From contig CAXUKO010000036.1 in NCBI GenBank assembly GCA_964251665.1, positions 1 through 11,282 of the forward strand: a stretch of DNA of 11,282 nucleotides. Direction: 5' to 3'. Shown here in pieces: positions 1 to 7,171 of the stretch. The notes beneath the pieces are model-generated. The model was not told where the DNA came from. It searched no databases and saw only the letters and a program-made list of their open reading frames with translations. The DNA is from JBBQLG01 sp964251665 (GTDB lineage: Bacteria; Bacteroidota; Bacteroidia; Cytophagales; Spirosomataceae). The translations under genes were made by a program, and so were the position numbers. How positions within the stretch are numbered: the stretch's first letter is position 1; every line of letters starts with the position of its first letter.

Positions 1-57
1 TAGAGCAATACACTTTTAATGTATGGGTCCTGGGTTCGAATCCCAGCCGGATCACCA
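1..57 (+). tRNA. tRNA-Lys(TTT), 3' part only
   Basis: The window opens inside a tRNA, at the end of the D-arm. The anticodon arm (ATACA / CTTTTAA / TGTAT) puts TTT in the anticodon position, so this is a lysine tRNA. It is followed by a five-base variable loop, a T-arm with stem CTGGG/CCCAG and loop TTCGAAT, the 3' acceptor strand CCGGATC, discriminator A and an encoded CCA ending at 57. About 19 bases of the 5' end lie outside the window. Every base it shares with the next tRNA is identical apart from that copy's insertion, so this copy is the normal reference. Confidence 0.95.
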
Positions 58-85
58 AAATTAGTAATGACAATAACAGTACGCT

Positions 86-115
86 GCCCTCCTTTGTGAG
101 GGCTTTTCTGTTTTT
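86..115 (+). terminator. Rho-independent terminator after first tRNA-Lys
   Basis: Perfect 6-bp stem GCCCTC (86-91) / GAGGGC (98-103), six-base loop, then TTTTCTGTTTTT. The same stem and tail recur after the second tRNA, so tRNA and terminator look duplicated together. Confidence 0.85.
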
Positions 116-150
116 AGGCCTCAACTGATGGTCAATCATAGCTGCCATTC

Positions 151-242
151 GATCTGGTAGCTCAGCTGGTAGAGCAATACACTTTTAATGTATGGGTCCT
201 GGACGGTCGGCCGCTGCCGTTCGAATCCCAGCCGGATCACCA
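151..242 (+). tRNA. tRNA-Lys(TTT) with a 16-nt insertion in the T-stem (possibly a pseudo-tRNA)
   Basis: A complete cloverleaf can be drawn: acceptor GATCTGG/CCGGATC with one G-T pair, D-arm GCTC/GAGC, anticodon arm ATACA-CTTTTAA-TGTAT (anticodon TTT), discriminator A and encoded CCA. Total length is 92 nt instead of 76. Compared with the upstream copy, the T-stem 5' strand CTGGG is interrupted after CTGG by a 16-nt GC-rich block (about 205-220). The block can fold on itself (ACGG ... CCGT) and contains CGGCCG. Removing it restores the neighbour's sequence exactly. Bacterial tRNAs are not known to carry tiny spliced introns. The gene may be dead, may tolerate an enlarged T-arm, or the block may be an assembly artefact. 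The intact adjacent copy would cover lysine decoding. Confidence 0.8.
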
Positions 243-273
243 CTACTTAGTTCAGAAATAGTACATTACTGCG

Positions 274-302
274 GCCCTCACTACGAGGGCTTTTCTGTTT
301 TT
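274..302 (+). terminator. Rho-independent terminator after second tRNA-Lys
   Basis: Stem GCCCTC (274-279) / GAGGGC (285-290) with a five-base loop, followed by TTTTCTGTTTTT. It is nearly the same as the terminator at 86-115, which supports a tandem tRNA duplication. Confidence 0.85.
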
Positions 303-391
303 AAACCGTATAGTAAACCAAATTGACTAATCAGTCGTTAGCGAGGAGGTACTATAGGCCTTACACGTCACCTCAACGCCATTCACTCCTC

Positions 392-1969
392 ATGCAGGCA
401 ACATTACCTCCTCAGGCAACTGCGGTTCCTACCGGTTTAATACGCATCATCATTGTCGTTACGGCTATTTCAGCCGCCGTGATGGAGCTGATCGATGTCA
501 CCATCGTCAACGTCGCCCTTAATGAAATCGCCGGGGCCCTGGGCGCAACCATCGAAGACGTAGCCTGGGTAGTCACTTCCTACGCCATCGCCAACGTAAT
601 TATCATTCCCATGACGGGCTTCCTGGCGGATTATTTCGGACGGAAGAAGTACTACGTTGCCTCCATTATTCTTTTTACAATAGCCTCCTATTTCTGCGCC
701 AGTTCAACGAGTCTGTGGCAGCTGGTCTTCTGGCGGTTTATTCAGGGAATGGGGGGCGGTGCACTGCTATCAACCTCACAGGGTATTATTTTCGATGCGT
801 TTCCACCCGCTAAACGGGGGGTAGCATCCGGTATTTTCGGCATGGGCATTATTCTTGGCCCTACGCTCGGCCCGTTTCTGGGTGGAGTTATTGTCGACAA
901 TTACCACTGGTCGTACATCTTCTATGTGAACGTACCCATCGGTATTATAGCCACCATTCTGACGATGCTTTACATCGCCAAAAAGCCCGGTGAAGGCACC
1001 CGCAAGAGTCAGATCAAAATTGATTATCCGGGTATTTTACTGCTGGCTATAGGTGTCGGCTCGCTGCAATATGTACTCGAAAAAGGGCAGTCTGACGACT
1101 GGTTCGAGTCCAAAACCATTCTGATCCTCACCATTACGGCCGTTGGCGGAATGGCCGGGTTTATCTGGCGGCAATTTAACACGGCCCACCCGGTTGTGAA
1201 CCTGAGGGTACTCGGCAAGGGAACGCTGGGCGTCACGACCATTTTCAGTTTTGTGGCCGGTGTGGGGCTGTTTACGTCCGTGTTTGTGTATCCGGTACTG
1301 GTGCAGCGCATCAATGGCTTTACGCCTACCATGACGGGTATTTCACTGCTCTGGCCCACGCTCGTAGGCATTCCACTGTTTCCGCTCATTGGCAGGCGGC
1401 TCTCGTCGGGAGCCTCTCCCCTGCCGTTCATCATCATCGGCATGTGTACGTTTGTCGTGTTCGGCTTTTACAGCGGTACGCTGAACGGACAGGCCAATCA
1501 GTGGGACTTTTTCTGGCCGCAGATGATGCGGGTATTTGGGGTTACCATGCTGCAACTCCCGCTGATCAATCAGGCAGTAGCAGGTCTGCTCCCGCAGGAT
1601 TTTCCGGCGGCTATTGCGCTCAATAACATGATCCGGCAATTGGGCGGTGCGTTCGGTATCGCGCTGGCTAACACCTACGTCACCCGTAATTACGCCCAGC
1701 ATCGCTACGATCTGGTAAGCAATCTTGATCCGGGTAACCCCCTGGTCACTGAGCGGCTGAACCAGTTGGGTGGCGTTAGCGACCGGGCGTACAAACTGCT
1801 TGATCTGACGGTGGATAAGCAGGCGTACCTGCTCTCGTATCTGGACACGTTCCGGCTGGTGGGTATTTTCTTTCTGGTTATTCTACCCCTCGTCTACTTC
1901 CTTCGGACAAAGAAAAAGTCGGCTGAAGAAGTGGCGTTGGCAGCCCGTGCCATGTCGGAAGCACATTAA
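392..1969 (+). CDS. DHA2-family (EmrB/QacA type) MFS multidrug efflux permease
   Basis: A 525-residue inner-membrane transporter, the usual length for 14-helix drug:H+ antiporters of the DHA2 family. Visible family signatures, numbered from the ATG at 392: the helix-1 motif ELIDVTIVNVAL (32-43), motif A GFLADYFGRKK (76-86) in the loop after helix 2, and the antiporter motif C GMGIILGPTLGPFLGG (150-165). The rest is a regular series of hydrophobic segments ending in a basic tail (RTKKKSAEE). The frame is open back to a TTG at 323, but those 23 extra residues are not membrane-like and resemble nothing in the family, so the ATG is preferred. Partners of EmrB (an HlyD-type EmrA and a TolC channel) are usually adjacent. 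Here the upstream neighbour is a tRNA and the downstream gene is convergent, so this copy stands alone. Substrate cannot be told from sequence. Confidence 0.93.
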   Translation: MQATLPPQATAVPTGLIRIIIVVTAISAAVMELIDVTIVNVALNEIAGALGATIEDVAWVVTSYAIANVIIIPMTGFLADYFGRKKYYVASIILFTIASYFCASSTSLWQLVFWRFIQGMGGGALLSTSQGIIFDAFPPAKRGVASGIFGMGIILGPTLGPFLGGVIVDNYHWSYIFYVNVPIGIIATILTMLYIAKKPGEGTRKSQIKIDYPGILLLAIGVGSLQYVLEKGQSDDWFESKTILILTITAVGGMAGFIWRQFNTAHPVVNLRVLGKGTLGVTTIFSFVAGVGLFTSVFVYPVLVQRINGFTPTMTGISLLWPTLVGIPLFPLIGRRLSSGASPLPFIIIGMCTFVVFGFYSGTLNGQANQWDFFWPQMMRVFGVTMLQLPLINQAVAGLLPQDFPAAIALNNMIRQLGGAFGIALANTYVTRNYAQHRYDLVSNLDPGNPLVTERLNQLGGVSDRAYKLLDLTVDKQAYLLSYLDTFRLVGIFFLVILPLVYFLRTKKKSAEEVALAARAMSEAH

Positions 1970-2022
1970 ACCGGGTCATTTCCCATTGCTGTGCGTACAT
2001 AGCAGTGGGGAATGACCCGGTT
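1969..2022. terminator. Long hairpin between convergent genes
   Basis: A 22-bp stem (1969-1990 with 2001-2022) that is unbroken if two G-T pairs are allowed, closed by a 10-base loop. It begins at the last base of the transporter stop codon and lies between this gene and the convergent kinase gene. Neither side has a clear T-run, so a shared bidirectional terminator or mRNA 3'-end stabiliser is inferred from position and symmetry. Confidence 0.65.
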
Positions 2023-2053
2023 AGCAGGAGTCATCCCAAAAATCAGTGCTGAT

Positions 2054-2692
2054 TTACTGAGGAACAGCCAATCCGGCCAGCAGGGAATCTACCTGTTGGA
2101 TAACTGCCCGCAAATCGTCGGGCTGATTGGCATAGTCCAGCTTATTGACGTCGATAATCAACAGTTTTCCGGCGGTGTATTGACTGGAAAATTCTTCGTA
2201 AAGCCGGTTCAGGTTAGCCAGGTACGTTTCACTGATTGACTGTTCAAACGCCCGGCCGCGCTTCTGAATCTGGCTCGTTAATTTGGGCAAATCAGCCCGC
2301 AGGTAGATCATCAGATCGGGCGGATGCACCAGACTGAGCATACTGTCGAACAGGTGTCGGTACGTCTGGTAGTCACGCTCGCTCATGTTGCCGCTTTCGC
2401 GCAGGTTCCGGGCAAAAATGTAGGCATCTTCGTAGATCGTACGATCCTGAATGATACTCCGGGCTGCGCCGTCTTTCAGCACGTCGTGAATGTACTTCAC
2501 CTGCCCGAACCGGCTGTTCAGAAAATAAATCTGCAGGTTAAACGCCCAGCGTTCCATGTCGCTGTAGAAATCTTCCAGGTACGGATTTCCTTCAACGGCT
2601 TCGTAGAGGACATCCCAGTCGTAGTGACGGGCTAACTGTTGGGCCAGCGTGGTTTTGCCCGCGCCGATATTGCCGGTGATCGCAATGTGCAT
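2054..2692 (-). CDS. Deoxynucleoside kinase (dNK/dGK/dAK family)
   Basis: A 212-residue cytosolic kinase of the deoxynucleoside salvage family, which phosphorylates deoxynucleosides to monophosphates using a nucleoside triphosphate. Seen in the sequence: P-loop GNIGAGKTT at 7-15; E31 in LYEAVEGNPYL at the position of the family's catalytic acid; the DR(S/T) motif as DRT at 83-85 followed by YEDAYIFA; and an arginine-rich lid RGRAF at 145-149. Length fits the family. A frame extension to a TTG at 2722 is rejected because it would run through a TAACTTTG promoter-like box (2727 to 2720), while the ATG at 2692 is followed at once by the P-loop strand. Base preference (dA, dG or dC) cannot be assigned from sequence. 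It is divergent from trhO and convergent with the transporter, so it is monocistronic. Confidence 0.92.
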   Translation of the reverse strand: MHIAITGNIGAGKTTLAQQLARHYDWDVLYEAVEGNPYLEDFYSDMERWAFNLQIYFLNSRFGQVKYIHDVLKDGAARSIIQDRTIYEDAYIFARNLRESGNMSERDYQTYRHLFDSMLSLVHPPDLMIYLRADLPKLTSQIQKRGRAFEQSISETYLANLNRLYEEFSSQYTAGKLLIIDVNKLDYANQPDDLRAVIQQVDSLLAGLAVPQ

Positions 2693-2719
2693 GAAAACAA
2701 GTTCGGTAAAAATGGGCTG

Positions 2720-2727
2720 CAAAGTTA
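2720..2727 (-). promoter_or_regulatory. Candidate Bacteroidota -7 box for the kinase
   Basis: On the minus strand this reads TAACTTTG, matching TAnnTTTG. It lies 28 nt upstream of the kinase ATG, predicting a short leader of about 20 nt. No convincing -33 TTTG was found at the usual distance, so this rests on one box and its position. Confidence 0.5.
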
Positions 2728-2757
2728 GCCATTCAGCCAGTGGAATCAGTCATTTCG

Positions 2758-2765
2758 TATCTTTG
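2758..2765 (+). promoter_or_regulatory. Candidate -7 box for trhO, left of the inverted repeat
   Basis: TATCTTTG matches TAnnTTTG and points towards trhO. Transcription from it would start about where the left arm of the 34-bp inverted repeat begins, so the whole hairpin would lie in a trhO leader of about 125-130 nt. A clear -33 element is not visible. Confidence 0.4.
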
Positions 2766-2770
2766 TTGAT

Positions 2771-2880
2771 GGAACGCGGATCGGGCGGATGCCTGCGGCA
2801 GCGCCGATTAAAACGGATAAAAAGAGTTAAAAATCAGCCTTTATCCGCGCTGCCGCAGGCATCCGCCCGATCCGCGTTCC
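2771..2880. repeat. Perfect 34-bp inverted repeat with 42-nt AT-rich centre
   Basis: Arms at 2771-2804 and 2847-2880 are exact reverse complements over 34 bp and begin or end in GGAACGCGGAT / ATCCGCGTTCC. The centre (2805-2846) is AT-rich. Similarity continues imperfectly outside the arms into the TAnnTTTG boxes at 2758-2765 (+) and 2892-2885 (-), so both boxes point inward. It could be a REP/MITE-like dispersed palindrome, a very strong hairpin in the trhO leader, or an invertible segment. The sequence alone does not decide. Confidence 0.9.
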
Positions 2881-2884
2881 AATC

Positions 2885-2892
2885 CAAAGTTA
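2885..2892 (-). promoter_or_regulatory. TAACTTTG box pointing into the inverted repeat from the right
   Basis: The minus strand reads TAACTTTG, identical to the box directly before the kinase. It sits 4 nt outside the right arm, mirroring the box on the left. If active it would drive a kinase transcript with the hairpin in its leader. It could also simply be part of the repeated element. Confidence 0.3.
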
Positions 2893-2899
2893 GCTATCG

Positions 2900-3874
2900 A
2901 TGAAACCATACCGCGTTTTACTCTATTATATCTATACGCCAATCGCCAACCCGGACCAGTTTCGGGAGGCTCACCATAAATTATGCCTTGACCTGCACCT
3001 GCGGGGCCGGATCATTGTCGCCCCCGAAGGTCTCAATGGCACGGTATCGGGCCTGACCGCCGATTGCCAGGCGTATATGGAAGCGCTCAGGAGCGATCCG
3101 CGCTTTGCCGCCATCGATTTTAAGGTGGATGAAGCCGACGGGCATACGTTTTATAAGATCAACGTCCGGCTCAAAAGCGAGATTGTCAACTCCGATTTAC
3201 CCGTCGATCCGCTCCGGCGTACGGGCATTCATCTGGAGCCGGAGGCCTTCAAAAACCTGAAGAACGACCCCGACGTGGTGCTGATCGATATGCGGTCGAA
3301 CTACGAACATTCGGTGGGTAAGTTTAAAGGGGCTATTACCTTCGATATGGAAAACCTGCGCGAGTTGCCGGACCATATCGGGGAGATCGAACACCTGCGC
3401 GACAAAAAGATTATCACCTACTGCACCGGTGGTATCAAGTGCGAAAAAGCCAGTGCCTACCTGCTCGAACAGGGCTTTGAGACTGTCTACCAACTACATG
3501 GGGGCATCATTAAATACGGCCTGGAAGAAGGTGGAGAAGATTTTGAGGGTAAATGCTACGTCTTCGACAACCGCCTGACGGTCGACGTCAATCAGGTGAA
3601 TCCCGTTGTGATTTCGCACTGCCACCGCTGCGGCACCGTGTCGGACCGGATGATTAACTGTGCGGCTCCCTCCTGCAACAACCACGTCCCTATGTGCGAA
3701 ACCTGCGGCTGGGAACACAAAGGCACCTGCACGGACGAGTGCCTGACCGATGCCAACCTGCGCCCGTATGATGGCACGGGCTATTACGGCAAACAGTCCG
3801 ACAGTTACTCGCCGTTTCTGGGCTTCAAGACGCAGAAGGGACAGAAACCGCTGCCTGTAGGGTCGGGGACCTGA
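2900..3874 (+). CDS. trhO: tRNA uridine(34) hydroxylase TrhO (rhodanese-domain, YceA family)
   Basis: A 324-residue cytosolic enzyme. The TrhO/YceA family uses molecular oxygen to form 5-hydroxyuridine at tRNA position 34. Visible layout: N-terminal alpha/beta domain with the family sequence RGRIIVAPEGLNGTVSG (35-51); central rhodanese domain with DMRSNYEHSVGKFKGA (130-145) and active-site loop CTGGIKCEKA (175-184), where C175 is the expected catalytic cysteine and C181 the second conserved one; and a C-terminal cysteine-rich segment (C241, C244, C254, C259, C266, C269, C277, C281) that looks metal-binding. Length is close to the family's usual 300-350 residues. The ATG at 2900 is followed at once by the conserved start of the fold. 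The gene is monocistronic and convergent with the acetyltransferase. Its leader is dominated by the 34-bp inverted repeat, which ends 19 nt before the start codon. Confidence 0.95.
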   Translation: MKPYRVLLYYIYTPIANPDQFREAHHKLCLDLHLRGRIIVAPEGLNGTVSGLTADCQAYMEALRSDPRFAAIDFKVDEADGHTFYKINVRLKSEIVNSDLPVDPLRRTGIHLEPEAFKNLKNDPDVVLIDMRSNYEHSVGKFKGAITFDMENLRELPDHIGEIEHLRDKKIITYCTGGIKCEKASAYLLEQGFETVYQLHGGIIKYGLEEGGEDFEGKCYVFDNRLTVDVNQVNPVVISHCHRCGTVSDRMINCAAPSCNNHVPMCETCGWEHKGTCTDECLTDANLRPYDGTGYYGKQSDSYSPFLGFKTQKGQKPLPVGSGT

Positions 3875-3883
3875 CCAGTGGCG

Positions 3884-3925
3884 TATCGGGTGCGGTCCGG
3901 TTTGAGAACCCCACCGCACCCGATA
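3884..3925. terminator. Hairpin between convergent trhO and acetyltransferase genes
   Basis: A 13-bp perfect stem (3884-3896 with 3913-3925) continues, after a two-base mismatch on each side, into GGTT/AACC around a four-base loop. It lies 9 nt after the trhO stop and 19 nt after the end of the opposing gene, so a shared terminator is likely. No T-run is seen. Confidence 0.65.
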
Positions 3926-3944
3926 TCTGTAGTTGCAGGCAGCA

Positions 3945-4502
3945 TCAATCTTCGGGCGCAGTCAGCGTCTTGCTCATTACAAAGTCATTCATCCAGTACG
4001 GACCAACCGGAATATCTTCTTCGCGGACCACAACAAAGCCCCGGCGTTCATAAAAGGCGCGGGCTTTGTTGTACCGGTTCACATTCAGCAACAGCACTTC
4101 TCCCCCATTCTGCCAGCACCGGCGCTCCACTTCACCGAGCAGATTTCGCCCGGCCCCCGTGCCCTGTGTGCGTGGCAGTACATAAATTTTGTGCAGTTTA
4201 TACGCCAGGCCAGCCGTTGTACCCGCTTCAGCATCGGCAGGACCAAAGGAAGCAAACCCAACAGGCCTGAGTTTGGCGGACGGGCGCGCCGATTGGGGCG
4301 GTTCGGTTTCGGCCAGGATAAATGTGTGGCCTTTGGTAGTCATTTGTTCGGTTAACGCTTCGGGTGAATACATCAGGTCGAACATATACTGAATTTGTTC
4401 CGGCGTAAGAATCGACCGGTAGGTCGGCTCCCAGATTTTAGTTTGCAGGGCAATGATAGCGGGTATATCGTCGGGGGTCGCCGTCCGAAGATTAGTGGTC
4501 AT
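3945..4502 (-). CDS. GNAT-family N-acetyltransferase
   Basis: A 185-residue acetyl-CoA-dependent acyltransferase of the GNAT superfamily; substrate unknown. Visible: start of the fold NLRTATPDDIPAIIAL (4-19); strand-4/P-loop segment KLHKIYVLPRTQGTGAGRNLL (102-122) with the acetyl-CoA pyrophosphate motif Q113-G-T-G116-A-G118; and the late motif NKARAFYERRGF (145-156), typical of the acetyl-CoA-stacking helix and following strand. The C-terminal MNDFVMSKTL is the common last strand of this subgroup. Residues about 66-79 form a proline-rich insertion between strands. It is divergent from surE with 69 nt between the start codons, and monocistronic. Confidence 0.92.
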   Translation of the reverse strand: MTTNLRTATPDDIPAIIALQTKIWEPTYRSILTPEQIQYMFDLMYSPEALTEQMTTKGHTFILAETEPPQSARPSAKLRPVGFASFGPADAEAGTTAGLAYKLHKIYVLPRTQGTGAGRNLLGEVERRCWQNGGEVLLLNVNRYNKARAFYERRGFVVVREEDIPVGPYWMNDFVMSKTLTAPED

Positions 4503-4519
4503 AGTCGGGGGTTATTTCG

Positions 4520-4527
4520 TAATTTTG
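4520..4527 (+). promoter_or_regulatory. Candidate -7 box for surE
   Basis: TAATTTTG matches TAnnTTTG and lies 44 nt before the surE ATG, giving a leader of about 35-40 nt. It sits in the short divergent gap with the acetyltransferase. No clear -33 box was found. Confidence 0.5.
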
Positions 4528-4571
4528 GGCCAAAATCGCACCCATTGCGAAAGTAGCACAACTCGCCTTAT

Positions 4572-5345
4572 ATGCCTGAATCAACCCCATTGATTTTAGT
4601 TACGAATGACGATGGCATCACCTCACACGGCATTCGAACGCTGGTTGAGCTGATGCAGCAGCTCGGTAACGTCGTGGTAGTAGCCCCCAATAGTCCCCAA
4701 TCGGGTATGGGTCACGCCATTACTATCGCCAGCCCGTTGCGGCTTTATCCGAGTACCATTTTTGCCGATGTACCCGCTTACGAGTGTTCCGGCACCCCGG
4801 CCGATTGCGTGAAGCTGGCCAAAAACCACGTGTTGAAAGACCGGGCACCGGACCTGGTCGTCAGCGGCATCAATCATGGCAGTAATACATCCATCAGCGT
4901 GCTCTATTCGGGCACCATGTCAGCCGCCATCGAAGGTGCGATTGAAGGCATTCCGGCCATTGGTTTCTCGCTGAGTGACTACAGCGCTCAGCCCGATTTT
5001 TCGCACGCCCACGAGCATATTTTAGCCATTACCCGTTCTGTTCTCGAAAAAGGCATTCCGAAAGGCGTAGCACTAAACGTGAACTTTCCCGCCAAAGGCC
5101 CCGAGCCGATAAAAGGCATTAAAATCTGTCGGCAGGCACGGGCGAAGTGGCAGGAAGTGTTCGATGAGCGACGCGATCCCTACGGACGCCGGTATTTCTG
5201 GCTCGCCGGTGACTTTGTCAATTTCGATACCGGCGACGATACTGACGAGGTAGCTGTTAAAAGCAATTACACCTCAGTAGTGCCCTGCCACTACGACCTG
5301 ACGGCCTACGATACGGTAGAGCAGATGCGCGGCTGGGATTTATAA
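4572..5345 (+). CDS. surE: 5'/3'-nucleotidase SurE
   Basis: A 257-residue metal-dependent phosphatase acting on nucleoside 5'- and 3'-monophosphates; members often also cleave short polyphosphate. The metal site is complete: D13 and D14 in TNDDGI (11-16), S44 in APNSPQSGMGHAIT (38-51), and N101 in SGINHGSN (98-105). Other family signatures are ECSGTPADCVKLA (71-83) and SGTMSAAIEGAIEGIPAIGFSL (113-134). Length matches the family. The ATG at 4572 is six residues before the first strand. In many bacteria surE sits with pcm and stress genes; here it is followed by a GH3-family gene on the same strand after an 89-nt gap containing hairpins, so co-transcription is uncertain. Confidence 0.96.
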   Translation: MPESTPLILVTNDDGITSHGIRTLVELMQQLGNVVVVAPNSPQSGMGHAITIASPLRLYPSTIFADVPAYECSGTPADCVKLAKNHVLKDRAPDLVVSGINHGSNTSISVLYSGTMSAAIEGAIEGIPAIGFSLSDYSAQPDFSHAHEHILAITRSVLEKGIPKGVALNVNFPAKGPEPIKGIKICRQARAKWQEVFDERRDPYGRRYFWLAGDFVNFDTGDDTDEVAVKSNYTSVVPCHYDLTAYDTVEQMRGWDL

Positions 5346-5358
5346 TTCAGTTTGTGGG

Positions 5359-5428
5359 TTGTTGTTCGTAGTTTACCCGCTTGCCAGCAAGTAGCTACGA
5401 ACAATGAACCACAACCTACGAACAACAA
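5359..5428 (+). repeat. Inverted/direct repeats between surE and the GH3 gene
   Basis: TTGTTCGTAG at 5362-5371 can pair with either of two downstream copies of CTACGAACAA, at 5395-5404 or 5416-5425. Pairing with the nearer copy encloses a second small palindrome CTTGC-CA-GCAAG (5380-5391). Pairing with the farther copy can be extended to 13 bp (5359-5371 with 5416-5428) and reaches to 6 nt before the next ATG. The element could terminate surE, act as a switch in the GH3 leader, or be a dispersed repeat. Confidence 0.6.
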
Positions 5429-5434
5429 ACGAAG

Positions 5435-7027
5435 ATGGCTATTCTGGGAAGTTTGCTTAAACGAGGTATCCGGCTGACGGCTGTTGTGCAGCGTCGTCGG
5501 TTGAATGCGCTCAGACAACAACAGAAAGCGTTTACGAAACTAATCGCCAAAGCCCGTACGACCGAGTTTGGTCAGCAGTATGGCTTCGACGAATTACTCA
5601 ACGCAGTTCAATTTGGAAAGGGAAAGGACTTCTACGATTTGTACAAGCAAACCGTCCCGATCTACGACTACAACAAGATTTTTACCGAGTGGTGGCACCG
5701 GTCCCTGGCGGGTGAGCAAGACATCTGCTGGCCGGGGCGGGTCAAATACTTTGCCCTGAGTTCGGGTACGTCCGAGGCAGCCTCCAAATACATTCCCGTG
5801 ACCAAAGCGATGGTGAAAGCCATTCAGCGTACGGGTATTCGCCAGATTCTGACCCTGTCTAACTACCCCGAACTACCGGCCTCTCTCTACGAAAAGGGGA
5901 TGCTCATGCTCGGCGGCAGCACCGAACTAAGTGACCGGGGCTGGAATCGCGTGGGTGATCTGAGCGGTATCACAGCCAGCCAGATTCCGTTCTGGTTTCA
6001 GCGGTTTTATAAACCCGGCCGCGACATTGCCCGCGAACGCGACTGGGGGCATAAACTCGACGAAATTACGGAGCAGGCCAGTCAGTGGGACATTGGCTAT
6101 GTGGTGGGTGTACCGGCCTGGATTCAGTTGCTGATGGAGAAAATCATTGCCCATTACAACGTTAAAACTATCCACGACATCTGGCCCAACCTACAGGTGT
6201 TCTGCCACGGGGGCGTCTCCTTCGAGCCCTACAAAAAGGGGTTTGGGAAGCTGCTGGCGCACCCCATCACGTACATGGAGACCTATCTGGCCTCGGAGGG
6301 CTTCATTGCCTACCAGACGCATCCCGATGCAGAAGGCATGCAACTGGCCCTGAACAGCGGGCTATTCTTTGAATTTATCCCCTTTAACGAACAGAATTTC
6401 GGCACCGACGGCGAGTTGCTGGCCAACCCCCGGACGCTGATGATTGACGAGGTAGAAGAAGGCATCGACTACGCCCTGCTCATCTCAACCTGCGCCGGTG
6501 CCTGGCGGTACCTGATCGGCGACACGGTAAAATTCACATCTAAAAAGAACAGCGAAATCGTCATTACCGGCCGCACCAAGCACTTCTTGAGCCTTTGTGG
6601 GGAGCATTTATCGGTCGATAACATGAATAAAGCCGTCGAACTATCGGCGCAGGAACTGGGTATCGACGTGCGCGAATTTACCGTGGCCGGGGTGTCGCAC
6701 GACCCGCTGTTTGCCCACCACTGGTACATCGGCACCGACACCCCCACGGTTGACGCCGATCAGTTGCGGGACCGTATTGATGCCCACCTGAAGGAGTTAA
6801 ACGACGACTATGCCGTTGAGCGCCGACACGCCCTGAAAGACATTTTCCTGACGGTACTGCCTGCCCGTTTGGTCTACAAATGGATGGAGTCGAAGGGCAA
6901 GCTGGGTGGTCAGCACAAGTTCCCGCGTGTCCTGAAAAAGGCCCTGATCAGCGATTGGGAGACTTTTTTGGCAAAGGAAGGCATTGATGCCGGAGCGGTG
7001 CGGGTGGTAAAGTTAGGGGGTGAGTAG
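5435..7027 (+). CDS. GH3 auxin-responsive-promoter family protein (acyl-adenylate-forming enzyme fold)
   Basis: A 530-residue protein of the bacterial GH3 family, related to plant GH3 acyl-acid-amido synthetases, which activate a carboxylate with ATP and transfer it to an amino acid. Visible: N-terminal helical region with FTKLIAKARTTEFGQQYGF (33-51), the phosphate-binding loop LSSGTSEAASKYIP (108-121), the nucleotide/acyl segment YMETYLASEGF (280-290), GDTVKF (362-367), and the hinge region ITGRTKHFLSLCGEHLS (377-393) leading into the C-terminal domain. Length is near that of bacterial members. Bacterial substrates are poorly known, so no reaction is assigned. The start ATG at 5435 directly follows the repeat-rich leader. 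This is the last core-type gene before the cassette region; base composition changes visibly after it. Confidence 0.9.
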   Translation: MAILGSLLKRGIRLTAVVQRRRLNALRQQQKAFTKLIAKARTTEFGQQYGFDELLNAVQFGKGKDFYDLYKQTVPIYDYNKIFTEWWHRSLAGEQDICWPGRVKYFALSSGTSEAASKYIPVTKAMVKAIQRTGIRQILTLSNYPELPASLYEKGMLMLGGSTELSDRGWNRVGDLSGITASQIPFWFQRFYKPGRDIARERDWGHKLDEITEQASQWDIGYVVGVPAWIQLLMEKIIAHYNVKTIHDIWPNLQVFCHGGVSFEPYKKGFGKLLAHPITYMETYLASEGFIAYQTHPDAEGMQLALNSGLFFEFIPFNEQNFGTDGELLANPRTLMIDEVEEGIDYALLISTCAGAWRYLIGDTVKFTSKKNSEIVITGRTKHFLSLCGEHLSVDNMNKAVELSAQELGIDVREFTVAGVSHDPLFAHHWYIGTDTPTVDADQLRDRIDAHLKELNDDYAVERRHALKDIFLTVLPARLVYKWMESKGKLGGQHKFPRVLKKALISDWETFLAKEGIDAGAVRVVKLGGE

Positions 7028-7171
7028 TATCAACACGCTTACCCATCAAAACCGTCTTTGTAACCTACGTACACCGTTTACTAAATAGGCTGGTAGTTCA
7101 TTGGGAATGGGTAGGCAGTTTCGTTTCTTGTACAGGCTAATCAGGAAATACATCGTCTTTAGAATAGTTAC

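Noticed and set aside
205..220. Self-splicing intron in the tRNA
   Set aside because: Sixteen nt is far too short for a group I or II intron, and the position is not the anticodon loop.
343..350. GAGGAGGT resembling a strong Shine-Dalgarno sequence
   Set aside because: No ATG, GTG or TTG follows within 5-12 nt, and the preferred transporter start is 42 nt downstream.
323..391. TTG start giving a longer transporter
   Set aside because: The 23 extra residues are polar and unlike the family; the ATG at 392 gives the normal length.
1024..1702. Open frames of 119-139 codons opposite the transporter gene
   Set aside because: Low-complexity translations without domain character, lying wholly inside a clear membrane-protein gene.
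2693..2722. TTG start for the deoxynucleoside kinase
   Set aside because: It overlaps the TAACTTTG box, and the P-loop strand begins directly after the ATG at 2692.
7040..7113. TACCCAT/ATGGGTA inverted repeat after the GH3 gene
   Set aside because: Seven bp with a loop of about 60 nt is expected by chance.
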